Of a stretch of DNA of 64,000 nt, positions 31,440 to 43,389 are shown one piece after another. Positions within the stretch are counted from its first letter, which is position 1. Every line of letters starts with the position of its first letter. The notes beneath the pieces were generated by a model. It worked only from the letters and a program-made list of their open reading frames with translations. It was not told where the DNA came from and did not search any database. This stretch comes from Gnetum montanum (taxonomy: Eukaryota > Streptophyta > Gnetopsida > Gnetales > Gnetaceae). Location: contig MNCI01003361.1 of NCBI GenBank assembly GCA_015680685.1, positions 144,596 to 208,595 of the forward strand, read 5' to 3'. Made by a program: the position numbers and the translations under genes.

Positions 31440-32640
31440 TTGATAAAAGACATAATCCATATTCAACAACCCAAAATAAAAGATGCAATTCGTTGTGGGC
31501 TAAAAATGGTAAACCTTACTACATTATTGTCAAATTTTATGACACATGATAGATTCAAAGTTCACAGTCACTTAAAGAGTTCTAAAATTTGGATCAATAA
31601 AGATCTCACTGAAAAGAAACTTGCAAAAATATCTCTAACATAGAAGAAAGTGAAAGAAGCAAGAGCAAAAGGTTTTGTAGCATTTTTGAATGCAAAAGGT
31701 AATGTAATAATTACCACAACCAAACATTTAAAATACTTCACAAAAAAGATATAAAATATCTTCATCAAAAACTTTCAAACAATGTTAGATTAGTAACAGA
31801 TAAAGTGAAGATTCTATATAATGTATCTTTCTTTAATAAATTTCACATTTTTGGTATTGTTGAAACATGGGAAACTGAACATTTTAAAAAAAAAATTGGT
31901 TTCAAATTTTTCTATTTTATATTTTCCTTATAAAAGAAATTTAGACCGTGGAATACCTTTTTAAGGTTTGTCTTTGTTGATTCAAAATTCTTCTTATAAA
32001 CAAGTTCAAATAGACAAGGAAGATGAATACAATTAGTTTCTTTGGCAAAAAATTAGACAGCTTTTTTCTTAATTCTTAGCTTTCTGTTACTTTGCACCTA
32101 GGTAAGCTACTCTCTATAAATGAAAAGGTTTATCACAAGATTTTCCCTTTCCATCCCATGCATGGATATTGCTAGTTTTGTATAGAAAAAAAATTTTATA
32201 TGTGATGACTTTAATGCTAAAATTAGTTCTAATCAGATCCCTATTGGTCATTGGAATCCTCAAGGCTTTTTTAGAATATTACAAAAGTACATGATGAAAT
32301 TAGTACCACAAAGATGAACAATTAAATCACAACAAAAAACATTTCTTAGATTGGGAAAACCACTATGAAATATCCAAAATCAGGTGGCTTCACTTTTGTA
32401 AGACCACAAGGCACCTCCAATATTGATTTTCTTCATTCTAGCCTAGAAAATGTTAGCCAAAGGAGTATTGATCAATTTGGATAAATAGCTCATAGGGTAG
32501 CTCTATCCTTATTTAGAAAAGTAATGTTCACTCAAATATTAAAACTAACTTTGACAAGAAACCTACAGTTGATGATAAAGATTCTTGATGTAAAGTTACC
32601 ATTAAATATTGAACTAATCATGATGAACAATATATGCTAA
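31440..32640 (+). pseudogene. LINE ORF fragment: pre-endonuclease region and endonuclease
   Basis: The frame at 31440-31643 ends SSKIWINKDLTEKKLAKISL, followed after a stop by KKVKEARAKGFVAFL. This resembles the conserved .I.+N.DLT..E...........KEAR..G segment that precedes or belongs to ORF1/ORF2 of plant and animal LINEs. Downstream, YDDFNAKISSNQ-like sequence (GDFNA endonuclease motif) near 32200 and SGGFTFVRPQGTSNIDFLHS, SLENVSQRSID near 32385-32470 match the L1-type endonuclease (S.IDF.L.S). The final SDH motif is not recognisable. Many stops and frameshifts. Confidence 0.6.
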
Positions 32641-33137
32641 TATCTTTTTGTGGAACGAGATTTCTTAAAAATGTTGGCATTTTACCACAACTTCCTATTA
32701 CTACTACAAATCCCTTTTTTTAGTTTAATTTCAAATATACAAGTTAAAAGAAATATAAATATTATTAGGGTTGAAACTATCCTTCCTATTAATAATTGAT
32801 TTTACTCTCTTATTTTTTTAGAATATCAATTGTAAGATTGTAACCTTGAGTAAAGATCCTTAAAATTTGAAAGTTTTTCCTTTGCATGTTAGTTTTGATA
32901 TTTTATACTTACTGTTAAGCATATGATGTACTTTGAATATTTCTTTATTTTAAATGTTATTTTTAGGTTCTAACACCCTTTCCCGAAATAAAACATAAGA
33001 GACTACTAACATATCTATGAATCAACCAAACGTAGGAAATGAAAACAATGAAGGAGTAGGAGAGATGACCATATATTAATACTATTTCTAATACCAAGCA
33101 AGTTGAGTTGCAAGAGGGTTGGTAAATAAGCAAAAGC
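32641..33137. other. Unassigned AT-rich junction
   Basis: Between LINE-like sequence and the minus-strand protease I see no domain, repeat or structural RNA. It is AT-rich with stops in all frames. Confidence 0.3.
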
Positions 33138-33461
33138 TTAACATTCAACTATGGTGCATGCGATGACATTTGTTGTAGCTCCATCATCTACGTGCACCTG
33201 ATGCACCTTGTATTGGCCTACCTGTATCATGATGAAAAGAGGAGCCTTGGTCACTTCACCATTTTGGGGGCTAGTCTTGATTTCGCTATCACAAAACACT
33301 AGCGATGTTGACTTTGCCTCCCTCGCTAAGGAAGGCATCATCATTGTGTGGATGGATTCTTCGTTAACAAGAATATCCTTGCTAACAGGAATGGAAGTCA
33401 ACATCTTGACTAGTGGTTCCCAATATGTAGCATAACTCATAATTAGGTCATAAAAGCTCAA
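33138..33461 (-). pseudogene. Tat/Ogre-like aspartic protease
   Basis: The minus-strand frame (107 codons) ends APLFIMIQVGQYKVHQVHVD, then DGATTNVIA. This is the entry and active site of the retropepsin of Tat/Ogre elements (relatives: PL.I...V.G..V.R.LVD.GSS.N..). The active site reads D-D-G-A-T-T-N. After this the sequence is cut off at about 33138, so the second half of the protease and all of RT, RNase H and integrase are missing. It continues the gag of the same element at 34720-35800. Confidence 0.7.
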
Positions 33462-34719
33462 GGTTGTGTTTTTCTACTTTAGAGACTACTTGACCAATTC
33501 CATCACACTTAGGAAGTTTTTGTCACTATCCATGGGCTTGTTGCCCTAGTTGTGCTTAAATTCTTCCATGCACCCCAAAATGCATACTTCATTTTTGGAT
33601 TATTGTTGTGGTCTCTTCTCTTTCGCTTTCCTTTGACTCTTAGACTCCTCCTATGGTTCGCTTGTCGAAGCAGCTTGGGTTGATGAGGTCATGCGTACTG
33701 ACAATATGGGAGTAGGCTTCGGCAAGCTCACTTCCTTTCATGACTTGGCCTGCTTCTCATCTTTGTTATTAGGCTTTTGCTTAGGCTTCTTTCCCTGCTT
33801 GGTTGAGGCCTTTTGGTTATCGTTGGTTGTTTGACAAGAAGAGGTTGTGGCATCAACCACCACTGGAGGCCGTTGTATGGTTATAAGTGCAGGTTGGGTT
33901 CTGGCTGGTTGGGGCACCCTGATGATGAAGGGCTATTTGGGGGACATCAATGATGGTATTCTTACAAAAAAAGGTATTAAGCTAGTCGAAGTTGAAGATC
34001 CTCCTTCATTGCGAGCAGGTACTTGAATCACAAACGGTTCCCTCACAGGCCTTCAATTGTCATCAACATTAAACGTCAATATGATATATGAGTTGTTGTT
34101 GGCATTCAATAGGTCCTTGTACACATACATCAACTAGTGGTAAAAGCAGTTCAGCGTGAAATACTTAGGTACTTGAGGGTAATCTTTAGTTGCTCAAGTG
34201 GGATCCTTGGATATCTCACATATCCTTTCATACTTTTTACAAGCATTTTTAGTCATTTACTTCTATTGGGTCGTCCCACTCTTCAATAGTTGATCTAAGA
34301 GTTTAGATGGCTTCAAAGGTAGCCTAGTGTATTTAGTCTTGTCTTTCCGCTCAAAGATGGGTCTAGAGGTGGTCAATGATGTGGCCCCAAATGTTGAAGG
34401 CTGGTTGTTTTGGTTGTTAGCAAGGATCCTACATTGATTGTTTCTTGGCCCTTGGTTAGTTATCTTGGTTTCTTTGCCCACCGTTGCCACCGCCATGTTG
34501 TTCTACTAACCCCTCTCCTTGTCCCCTTGCGTGTGTTCGCTCTTTTATGCTACATAAGCAGGGTCATGGCTAGGCTCCGAAGCATCCTCTATGTTTTTAC
34601 TTTAGGAGAAGGCTTGACTTAGTGACTGCAGGTCAAGGGAGCATGGTTTAGACTTGATGAAATCATTAACCATCCACTTGAATATAGCCAAAAGATGGGT
34701 TTTGACTATAGGCTCCGAT
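33462..34719 (-). pseudogene. Gag C-terminal and linker region, Tat/Ogre-like
   Basis: The minus strand gives segments rich in Lys, Gln, Pro and Thr such as KETKITNQGPRNNQCRILA, NNQNNQPSTFG (34496-34263), consistent with the hydrophilic region between capsid and protease. Stops are frequent. No zinc knuckle can be read with confidence. It belongs to the element that runs from 36343 down to 33138. Confidence 0.5.
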
Positions 34720-35800
34720 ATCTCATTAAGTAGACTGTTCCATCATTGGATGAACTTCTATACCAATTCAAGAGGTCCTACTTAACCTTCATTAGCTAGT
34801 CAAGGGTGGTGTCAGGCTTTAAATTATACTTAAAGCAATTAACAAATTCTTTGATCAAGTCTTCAAGAGAGGATATAGATCCTCTTGACAGGGCACAGTA
34901 CCAATCAAGCGCTTTCCCCATAAGGGACATCGGGAATATTTGCATGATTGTATGTGACCAACCTTGTAACAACGACTCTGAGCAAAAGGTTATTAGGTGA
35001 GACTTGAGATCACCTTCGTCATTGTACATTGTGAACTGAGGGATGCAGACACTAAGAGGAAGCATTAAAGATGGGATCACAAGACTGATGGGATCATCTT
35101 GGTAAAAGTGTAGGATCTTAACACTTTGAGATGTAAAACGCTTAAGCTTCTTCAACTCCTCCATCAAGTTCTGGATCATTTGGAATGCTTGATCTAGGCC
35201 TTAAGGTGCCCCTATTTGTTGTGGTGTTTGGACAAAGGGCTATGGTAATTGTTGGGAGGCCTATGGCCTCACAATTGGTTGCGGTATTGAGGGGAGAGTC
35301 TATGTTATCATGATAGTTGAAGGGCCAAACAAAAAGAAAGACATTTATACTAGTATCTAGGGCATAAATGAAACAAAGGAGATGTGTGATCCTTGCGTTA
35401 CTTGGGATCCCATGGTAGACCCCACTTGACTGGCTAGAGGGTTGGTGGTGGTGACCACCACTGATGACAATCGCACTGACCTAGGTTGGATGGCAAAAGG
35501 CATTGAAAGGTTATACATTGTAGGTTGTGGCACCGATTGTGCCTACGGCATGGCTATAACTGGTGTGGGCCTGAACATGGTCGGGTAAGATGAGGTAGAG
35601 GATTGTGGCATCTATTCCATGGAAGAGACAATGGGGGTGGAGGTAGGCATTGCAAATTTTGGGGTTGGTTGTTGCAAAAGTGCATCTAGGATATTTTCAT
35701 ATTCAAATTCTGCCTTGAACTCATCCTCCTCCTCTTGTTGCTCATCCGAGCTACCCTTCTCATCTACTTCAACCATCTCAATTAATTGAGATAACATATG
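34720..35800 (-). pseudogene. Gag (capsid) of a Tat/Ogre-like gypsy element
   Basis: The frame at 35797 starts MLSQLIEMVEVDEKGSSDEQ with an acidic segment. The 127-codon frame at 35179-34796 gives MIQNLMEELKKLKRFTSQ, YNDEGDLKSHLITFCSE, then MQIFPMSLMGKALDWYCALS and RGSISSLEDLIKEFVNCFKY. This is the plant gypsy capsid pattern (Y.G.GDP..H...F, F..SL.G.AL.W...LP..SI.SW.DL...F...F). The pair of frames is interrupted by stops between 35200 and 35600. Intact gag forms the particle that packages the RNA. Confidence 0.8.
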
Positions 35801-36343
35801 CGCATCAGTTTCATTAAGGGGTATCTAGTCATATGGGGAAGGAATATATTCCTTCCTATCACATTGTATAAGCTCAAATTTCCTCTTAAGCTCAAATTTC
35901 CTCTTGGCCTCTACTTCCATGCAAGGGATCAACATGCCAACCTAAATCTTAACACAAATGAAGTTATGATGATCTTCGTTTACAACTGAAAAATCAGGAC
36001 ATCGTCCCCTAAGCCTCAAGGATTGTCTACACTCGATCATGACAAGGTCTTTGGCATCATATTGGACCCATTGCCGGTGACGTTGAAGGGTAGGACAATC
36101 GACTAGCAAAAAGACATGGTTAAAATGCTAAAAATGGCTTATAAGGTTATAAATGAATAGGTAAAAGTAGAAATTCCAGCAAATGAAGTTTATGGAGAGC
36201 TTAAAAAAAAGGTTTAAATAGCCAAAAAAGACAATAGGCTATAAATAGTAAATGGTCATCAAGGGGGTTATGCCCCTTTACTTAAAATAGTAAAAAAGGT
36301 GGGTATCAAACCCCAACCACGCTGGGTTTTCTAGTTGCACCAA

Positions 36344-37239
36344 TGTTGGGTGTAGTAGGAGGAAAGGAAAGGGGATAAGATGGAAAATTTTACACCTTTC
36401 TATCCAACATTGGAGATGGGGGTTTACTTTTTGGCAAGAAAGATTTGGCTGAAAAGGAAATAGAAATTTTGACTTTCCACTACAAATGGCTTTGGTAGGT
36501 TTCGAACATTGCCTTTGCTAGAAACATTTTCATAGCAAGGAGGGGATGAGGATTTGGGTGGAGAAACCACCAATGCAAGCCTCATTAGAAAATTTTGGCA
36601 AAAAAAGAGAGTAAAGGAAGGAACAGAAAACCAATGCTAGCCTTGGAATTCACAGCAACTATTGTGAATTCAAAAAACCCAAACACCTGCAACTTCAACA
36701 CTAGGCTTCAGTGGCAAAGGAGGATGGTGGCAAAGGAGGATGGATTGCAACGTTGATTTTAACATCCAAAAAGAGGTCAACAAAATGTGCACAAAATGTT
36801 TTCAAGATTTCAAAAATTTTTAATTGTAGGCAACATTGATACACAGGCAATAGGTTTGGACACAGAATTTGAGTAGAGGCCCTCCTAGTGCCAAAAAATT
36901 GTAACAACTGAAAATCTCAATTGCTGGAGAAATCAATAATTTCTAGTGAAATAGCCTTAACCCTGGATCCCAAGGACCTCTGTGAAAAATAGGATTTGAG
37001 GTGCCTTGGATGGCCTGGTAGATCACCCATGGACTTAAAAGGAGGGCAGAACAAAATAACGAAAATAAAAATGCAAAATGCAGATCTGACGGTAAATGCA
37101 CTAAAAATAAAACAAATAAATCTAAAATGCACACAAACGGTATACCAAATAAATCTAAATCGAAAATCTTATACCCCAAATAAAACCCATCAAAATGCCA
37201 ATTTTGGCATCCCAAAAGGTATTTTTAACAGAACCAACA
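36344..37239 (-). mobile_element. Candidate 5' LTR of the minus-strand Tat/Ogre-like element
   Basis: The stretch opens TGTTGG (36344) and closes CCAACA (37234-37239), a perfect 6-bp inverted terminus of the LTR kind. On the minus strand the end CCAACA is followed, after one base, by TGGTGCAACTAGAAAACCC, a candidate primer-binding site that matches neither the common tRNA-Met nor the tRNA-Asp site. Gag of the element begins about 500 bp further on. No second LTR is in the window to confirm it, so the limits rest on the termini and position alone. Confidence 0.45.
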
Positions 37240-37253
37240 ATACTCAATGACTT

Positions 37254-38959
37254 TTGTCATCCAACTCAGACACCTCTAGTGAAGATGGGACATCCCCAAG
37301 AACAAATGACTATTCCTCAAGGGGTCAGCATAGAAATAAAAATCGAACCCACGGGCAAAGTCAGGAACGCCAACATGAACAAAGACAACATATCCCGACT
37401 CACAAACTTATAACCTACTTAGTGATGATGAACCCCTATTGACCACTAAGAGCCTAATGCATATACAAGGGGCTGTTCAAATATCCCGCAGGCATCGTAA
37501 GGAAAGTCGTCTACCCAGGCTTGATTTAAACAACTTTCCCAAGTTTTCAAGAGGCTATGATTTAGATCCGCAACACCATTTACAAGCCTTCCATGATGCC
37601 TATATATGGAACAATATTGATAATGGATGGCAACAACTTAAGCTCTTTCCTATGACACTCATTGGCCAAGCAAAAGTATGGTATAGGTCTTTAAAACCAA
37701 AATCAATTCAACGTTGGCCAACAATGGTAGATCTCTTCAACAAAAAATATCAAACCTATGCAAGAGTGTCAGCCTTCAAGAGACAAATCCAAGAATGAAA
37801 ACAAGCACAACATGAACCCTTGGACATGGTCTTAGAAAGATATTATGCACTGTTAAACAACTGCCCAGGCAATGGGTTCTCCGAGGAGAGGCTAATGTAC
37901 CATATCATAGATGGGCTCCGTAATGAAACAAGGGAAACCTTAGGGATGTATGCCCCAAGTCAATTATATGAACTACAAACCCATCAATTCCAAGAGCTTA
38001 TTAAGCGGCTAGCAAAAGAAGAAGGAGAAATGGCTAAATGGAAGACTGTTCAAAAATCTCAACGGGACCAAAATCTCAACCTAACAAAGGTCCATAATCA
38101 AGAAGAGGAAAAATCAACTCACCTGAAGGAGGTGGAACCATCTTTGCCAATATTACAATCACTAGATGAAATTGAGGCAAAGATCAATAAGATGATGAAG
38201 TGGATACATGAAAAATGTGGAGAATATGCCAATATTATTGGAGGTAGAGCCATGACGAACCAAGAAACAGGACAAAATACCACTAGACAATTTGAAAGAA
38301 GGGTAGAAGAGAATAAGAACTTAACTGCCAATCATACGTATCAATGTAACATTTCCCTATACAATCACCTCAAAAGACAATGTCCAATCTTATCACATTT
38401 ACATGAACATTGGGGAAGATTGTTACATCCAGAGTTTGGAAAAAAATACTGTGTTCAATCCCAGTCGGGGGCGAAGCCACCCCCAAACTGGTTACAACCT
38501 TCCTATCATCTGAACCCAAGTGCTTATCAAGTCCAGCATCATGTTTCCCCAACCGAGTCAACATCCTCTATCTCACCACATTATTATCATTCTCCTCAAT
38601 ACCATCAACCCATATCCTCGCCAATAGGATCACCACCTTGGGTACCTTACACTTCGTCTCAATTTCAACATTCTCATCCTTCACCTCCTTCTACATCGCC
38701 ACCGACTATAGCCAAGGGATTTGCACCACAGCATCAACCCATGAATGTTACTTGTGCTTCTACTATCAACAGTAGTGGAAACCCTCCACAACGTCGAAGG
38801 TGTCCCTTCTTTAAACATGACCATAGGAAGGGGCAGCACAGTTCTGAGACCACTACATTTTCCAACTCAACACTTCATTGCCAAGTATATTCTTTCCTTT
38901 GTCATCATTTTATCAAATGTTCCATAAAACCATTATGTGTCCTTTGTTGTGTCACCTAA
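37254..38959 (+). pseudogene. Athila-type gag, nearly open
   Basis: A likely start at 37254 (MSSNSDTSSEDGTSPRTN) shifts frame near 37385 into TYPDSQTYNLLSDDEPLL. From there one frame stays open to 38959 except for a single TGA at 37796-37798. Capsid motifs are LDLNNFPKFSRGYDLDPQHH, LQAFHDAYIWNNIDNGW, LFPMTLIGQAKVWYRSL, then ALLNNCPGNGFSEERLMYHI and IDGLRNETRETLGMYAP. This corresponds to Athila gag (LFPFSL.DKA..W..SLP, then C.H.GL.....Q.FY.GL). The C-terminal third is Pro/Ser/His/Tyr-rich. No canonical zinc knuckle is visible; CPFFKHDHRKGQH near 38800 may be its remnant. This is the best-preserved coding region of the window. Confidence 0.85.
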
Positions 38960-39130
38960 ACAAACCAGGTCCAACATTAAACTTTTAGGGCAACTTCTTT
39001 GAAAAAATTTCTAACTCTAAAATCATACTAAGCAAAGAATTCAACATTTACTTAAGGCAATAAGTAAGGTATGAAATAATTGAACTTCTTTCAATAACCT
39101 TACTAACAATTAATCTTTGTGTGATTATAG

Positions 39131-39580
39131 ATGGCCCCTAAAAGAAGACAACAAGGAGGACCTTCTTAAGCTGCAAATAAATGCCTAGGGGGAAGCAGAA
39201 GCCAAGGACCTCATGTAGAACATGCAGAGCAGGAGCCACAATCATTCAACATCCATCAAGGAACTCCTGTCATTGCACAATCTAGCCAAGCAAAAGGTGG
39301 AGAGGTCAAGGCCTGAGCCTATGAAGAGGAACAGCGGCTATTTGCAGCATAGCATGTCAAGGACAATCAAGTGTTCCTGCAACTACTGTGTCCATGGGAG
39401 GCGCTGTCTCTATCAAACATTGGAGCATCAACATGGATGGCACACGATCCCCGAACTGAAGAGGAAAAGCTCTAGGCACTCCTTCAGAGCCATCGACTTT
39501 CAAAACCTGGAGCACAAGACAAGGGGAAGAGAACCATGGAGGAATCACCGCCACCAGGAACCACATAAGTTCCAATAAAT
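39131..39580 (+). pseudogene. Third ORF remnant of the Athila derivative
   Basis: Starts ATGGCCCCTAAAAGAAGACA (MAPKRRQQGGPS) directly after TGTGATTATAG, the same start context as the third ORF at 8793 (MAPKQK). It is then broken by four or five stops: the readings HVEHAEQEPQSFNIHQGTPV, YEEEQRLFAA and SNIGASTWMAHDPRTEEEKL continue in one frame through stops. The rest of the large ORF is missing and the polypurine tract follows within 170 bp. Function unknown. Confidence 0.55.
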
Positions 39581-39738
39581 TCTGTAATTTTGTGTTTGTC
39601 TCCCAAATTTGTTGTATTCAATTCTCCACTGCGACATGAATAAATTCCTAGTCCTTCAATAATCCCATACCTATCCACTGTGTAATTAATTAGGCTTGTT
39701 CTCATTTTGTTTAACTCGAGGATGAGTTTTCATTCAAT

Positions 39739-39751
39739 CGTGGGGATACGA
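39739..39751 (+). promoter_or_regulatory. Polypurine tract before LTR A
   Basis: CGTGGGGATACGA directly precedes the TGAACC start of the LTR. The LTR at 60181 is preceded by the related TTGTGGGGGTATAA, and both are led by AGGAT[G/A]AGTTTTCA some 20 bp upstream. In LTR elements this tract primes plus-strand DNA synthesis. Confidence 0.6.
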
Positions 39752-40632
39752 TGAACCATGATTTGTCAGACTCCAATATCGGGCCCATGACATCGAATCC
39801 ACGATATTCGGTACACGATATCGTGACCTAAATAACGATATCAGATACACGATATCGTGACTCCTGTGTGGGACTATAAATACACATGTGGGCGAACGGG
39901 AAAATTAGATGGAAATTAGGAATTCAGTAGTAAGTGTACAATCATTTTTAGTTCTTCTCAACCCTTTCTCCCAGTGCATGCCCGCAGTGTGATGATTGTA
40001 ACTGTACGGCACCTTTATCCGAGTGTGATGTACTTGGACACGCACATGACCAGAAATAAAGATCGAGATTACTTCATCATTGCAGCATTCACTTAGTTTT
40101 AGTTCTTTGATTGTTATTAATTGCTTTCGTAATTAATATCTCTCACCCTGATTTCCTATCCCTATTATTAATCGCAAAATGAGTACAACTTAATCACGAG
40201 CAATTAAGTGTGACTACTTAGTAACCCAGTAGCGTACCTAGGACATGCGCTTGGTAATCCTAGTGGTAGTACACGAGGTCCAAGATGTGTACAGATGATT
40301 AAGAATGAATGCTCATCGCACTTAGGCTAGCTTAGGTTCTCTCCTCCCATTTCCTCTTAGCTAGATTCTCTCTCTCACTCCCTCTTAACTTAATCAAAGT
40401 TACTTTCCATTGCCTCTAGGAGTAGTACTAGTTTAGGACCATATCATACACCTCACTTTGGACTAAACCATACATGACAAAGCAAATACTAATCCAGGTG
40501 GGAAGACAACGAACTACGATCAACGAGTAACTATCTATACACCATAACTAGTCCGTCTGCATAGTTTGACCAGATCGTGCATGAACACCCGTATTCGTAT
40601 GGTTGAGTGTAGGGGTACCTTGCCACTCATCA
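39752..40632 (+). mobile_element. 3' LTR, family A
   Basis: Runs from TGAACCATGATTTG to ...CCTTGCCACTCATCA (881 bp). Its U5-side matches the partial LTR at 1-701. U3 carries two identical CACGATATCGTG palindromes (39814-39825, 39848-39859) and half copies, followed at 39874-39882 by CTATAAATA, a clear TATA box. The last about 45 bp (GTATGGTTGAGTGTAGGGGT and onward) are shared with family B LTRs, so A and B are sister families. It terminates the gag-only Athila derivative. Confidence 0.85.
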
Positions 40633-41269
40633 ATTGTGAATTCCTATCTCTCATGAGTTGTGTTGAAAATTAGAAATTTAGATTTGTTCTAGGCTTTCGT
40701 TTTCCTTATACTCAAATGTGAGTGTCAAAAATTCAAGCTCTACTTTTAGACTTTGTTTGCTAAATTTATGATGCCTAAAAACTGGAGGAAACATTGGCTG
40801 ATTTTCCCATGAGAAGAAAAGGCTAGTGTTTTAACTCTCTCTATTATATGATGTGAGTTAGTTCTTATATGGTATTTGAAACATACTTGAAATGCACAAT
40901 TACTTTCTTTTGATTATATGATGAGAATACTAGACCTTAAAACCCTGGAAGTCTTCTTAAAGTAAGTCATTTATTGCATAAAGAATATTTTGTACATTTT
41001 GTCATAGTTAGAGTTTTCCTTCATGTAAAGTAAAATATTATTTATTTATTGTTATTTTAGTATGCTAACCCTATTTATTTATCAACAATTATATTCTTTT
41101 ATTTGTGCAAGGAAAAGAAAGAAAATATATGTGTAATCATGTATGTTTATTTGCTTTCCATATAATGAACCCACATGAATTATGATTACAAGCCATTTGA
41201 GTCCTAGGATAAACAATTCATCTAAATTCACAATTAGTAATTAGGTGGAAGATGCATTTAATTGGTGTG
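40633..41269. other. Unassigned AT-rich stretch
   Basis: No coding domain, repeat or RNA recognised between the LTR and repeat F. It probably is the target sequence into which the Athila derivative inserted. Confidence 0.3.
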
Positions 41270-42130
41270 CATTGTGTGAAACATGTAGTATTTCTAAGGA
41301 TCATTAACTAATCCTACTAATAATAATAAATTCATTTCGATATCTTGAATAAATGAGTTGCATTATTTACTTATTTTGCATACACCCTATCTTGGATGTG
41401 GAGATGAACATTACTATCTAATCCTACCTGTGTATATGCTTATTTCTGCTTACTATCCTAAGTCATTAGATCAAAGGGGGTTGAGTTGCTCAACAACTAA
41501 AGATTTTCAATGATACAAGTGCCATTCATAAGTGTGTACCTACCTCACATCTAATCCCTTGTTGCTATCTTGGGAATATATTGAGATATACTCACAAAAT
41601 GATGATTAAGCCAAGCCTTGTTTCTATAGTTTAGAACCCAAAGATAACCCAACTCATGGTTAGATAGTGACCAAATTCTTCAAGTTGGATGACTCTTAAT
41701 GTAGGAATAGAATACCACACTATATAGGCAAAGTTGTTAAAACCTTTATATTTTTTATTCCTAGCTATTGTTTAAAGAATATTATAGATTGAATGATCTT
41801 GTTTGATAGAAATATAGTGGAGGATTAGGAGTACATCCAATCACATCCATTGATGTTACTTGGAAAATGAAACTTGAAACAAGTGACTTACACAAATGTT
41901 TGATATTCTCTAGCTTCCTAAGTAATCAGGAGCATTAACTATCACCCTTGTCGATGCTACTTTTAAAGGTATCCTAGTACTACTAAAGATAGATTATATA
42001 CAATTAATGCATCAATTTTTAGGATTATTAGAAGTAGTAAGGTCTTATCTCATTAACTTACTAAGTCTAATAAGGAAAGGAGGTATGTAGGCCTTATAAT
42101 CAATCATCATATAAGTCATATCTAGTGTAA
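41270..42130 (+). repeat. Repeat F, second copy
   Basis: Collinear with 22580-23450 in the same orientation, by the anchors listed there (for example TGTGTGAAACATGTAGTATT, AACCCAACTCATGGTTAGAT-like, GAATGATCTTGTTTGATAG and ACAAATGTTTGATATTCTCT). No copia RNase H precedes this copy, so it may be a separate LTR or fragment. No coding capacity. Confidence 0.6.
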
Positions 42131-42311
42131 CCATAGCCTCATGTTTTAAGATGATTGGAGAGAAAACATTTTGCATTAATTTTTTGAGGGTGGCTTTTAG
42201 GGGTCCTATAACATATCTACCCAAGACGAAATGAAAACTAGATGGAAGAGCTTGATACCATGTTTTAGCATGATCAGTGTGTAGGAAAAACATAGAGCTT
42301 CTGCCACTCAT
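42131..42311 (-). pseudogene. Gypsy gag (capsid) fragment
   Basis: The minus-strand frame starting at 42311 reads FFLHTDHAKTWYQALPSSF followed by HFVLGRYVIGPLKATLKKL. HA.+A..WY..LP is the core of plant gypsy capsid domains (for example AKTWYR.LP). About 45 residues only; the frame's second half overlaps the end of repeat F and is not meaningful. Confidence 0.45.
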
Positions 42312-43389
42312 TATTCAACCTTATAGCTCGCAAGTGATGCCAAATATCTAAACATGATCATCATTCAACTAACCATTAAATGTGAAAGTATTAGCCATAT
42401 CAATATTTTTAATTCTACTCCCCTCAATTATTTCAAGTGAGATGCAAACTACTTCATGAATTTAACCCTACTACGTCCACAAAAATAATAGTTTATACAA
42501 ATCATCAACACCTCTATTCAAATGAGAGAAAGATAAATGTAACATAATGGACTGCTTCCAGTTACCACAAGTATACATCAAGCCCCATGAACAAAAATGC
42601 ATGAACCTCCTTCCCCTAGAATCATTCATGTTATAGCAATCAAAGTTTCTAGAAGAAGGTCCTACTTACTTCTCAATATGTATGTGTTCATACTCTTGCT
42701 CTGCAATTATATCACAAAGCTCTTGCTTCTCATGAGTAATATATTTCAATTATTAACACAACATCGATTCATAATCTACCAAATCCTTAATAAAATCTTG
42801 ATTGGACAAATCCTCCTCAAAGGCAGCAAGTGTACCTTGCTTAGGATATTTGCAAAATCATCAATGCACATCACATCATTATCCCAATTTGTGTTGATGA
42901 AATTTCACCATAATAGCAGGTGTCATTTCATTCACCATGCTTTTGAAAGTAATTTCATTCCAGTTTTTTTATCTCTCCATAATATTTTTACCAAATGCAA
43001 GTAATTTAATATTTTTCATTTTAATTTTCTTTTTAAGTTATTTTATCAGGAATTTAACTTTTCTACTGAGACTTATTCCTAGACTAGATGGATCAATAAG
43101 CAAGATGCCCTAGGTAATACCTTGTAAATCATGCTTTCTGAGCATTATGCATTAGATCACCTTTGTGATCAAATTTTCCATATCAACATCTTTTTTTAGT
43201 GCTAGAAGAAAGGATGCCACGCTGATTTTCCTTAAGCATTTTAACTTTGCTTCTCTCTACTTCTCTTTATTTTTCTTTATTCCTACTTCTCTTCAAATTT
43301 CCCTTTCTTGGTTTTTCTATATAAAAGGATCATCACCAAGAGACTCAATACTCATCCTACTAAGGTAAGATCTTAAGGGGATCAGAGAT
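42312..43389. other. Unassigned AT-rich stretch with a short shared segment
   Basis: The 135-codon plus frame 42597-43004 has no known motif. A segment at 43070-43140 (GACTTATTCCTAGACTAG, then AAGATGCCCTAGGTAATACC) is similar to 57595-57680 (GACTTATTCCTAAGCTAG, then AAGGTGCCCTAGGCAGTACC), so both derive from a common repeat of unknown type. Confidence 0.35.

Noticed and set aside
37203-37225. TTGGCATCCC as the tRNA-Asp primer site of the gag-only Athila derivative
   Set aside because: Only the first eight bases agree with the site at 17624-17639, no family A LTR end precedes it, and it falls inside the candidate LTR of the minus-strand element.
1-40632. The LTR A copies at 1-701 and 39752-40632 as the two ends of one giant nested element
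   Set aside because: The sequence after 701 is Tat-type gag without a primer site, not Athila sequence, and the two LTRs differ at many positions. They are better read as separate insertions.
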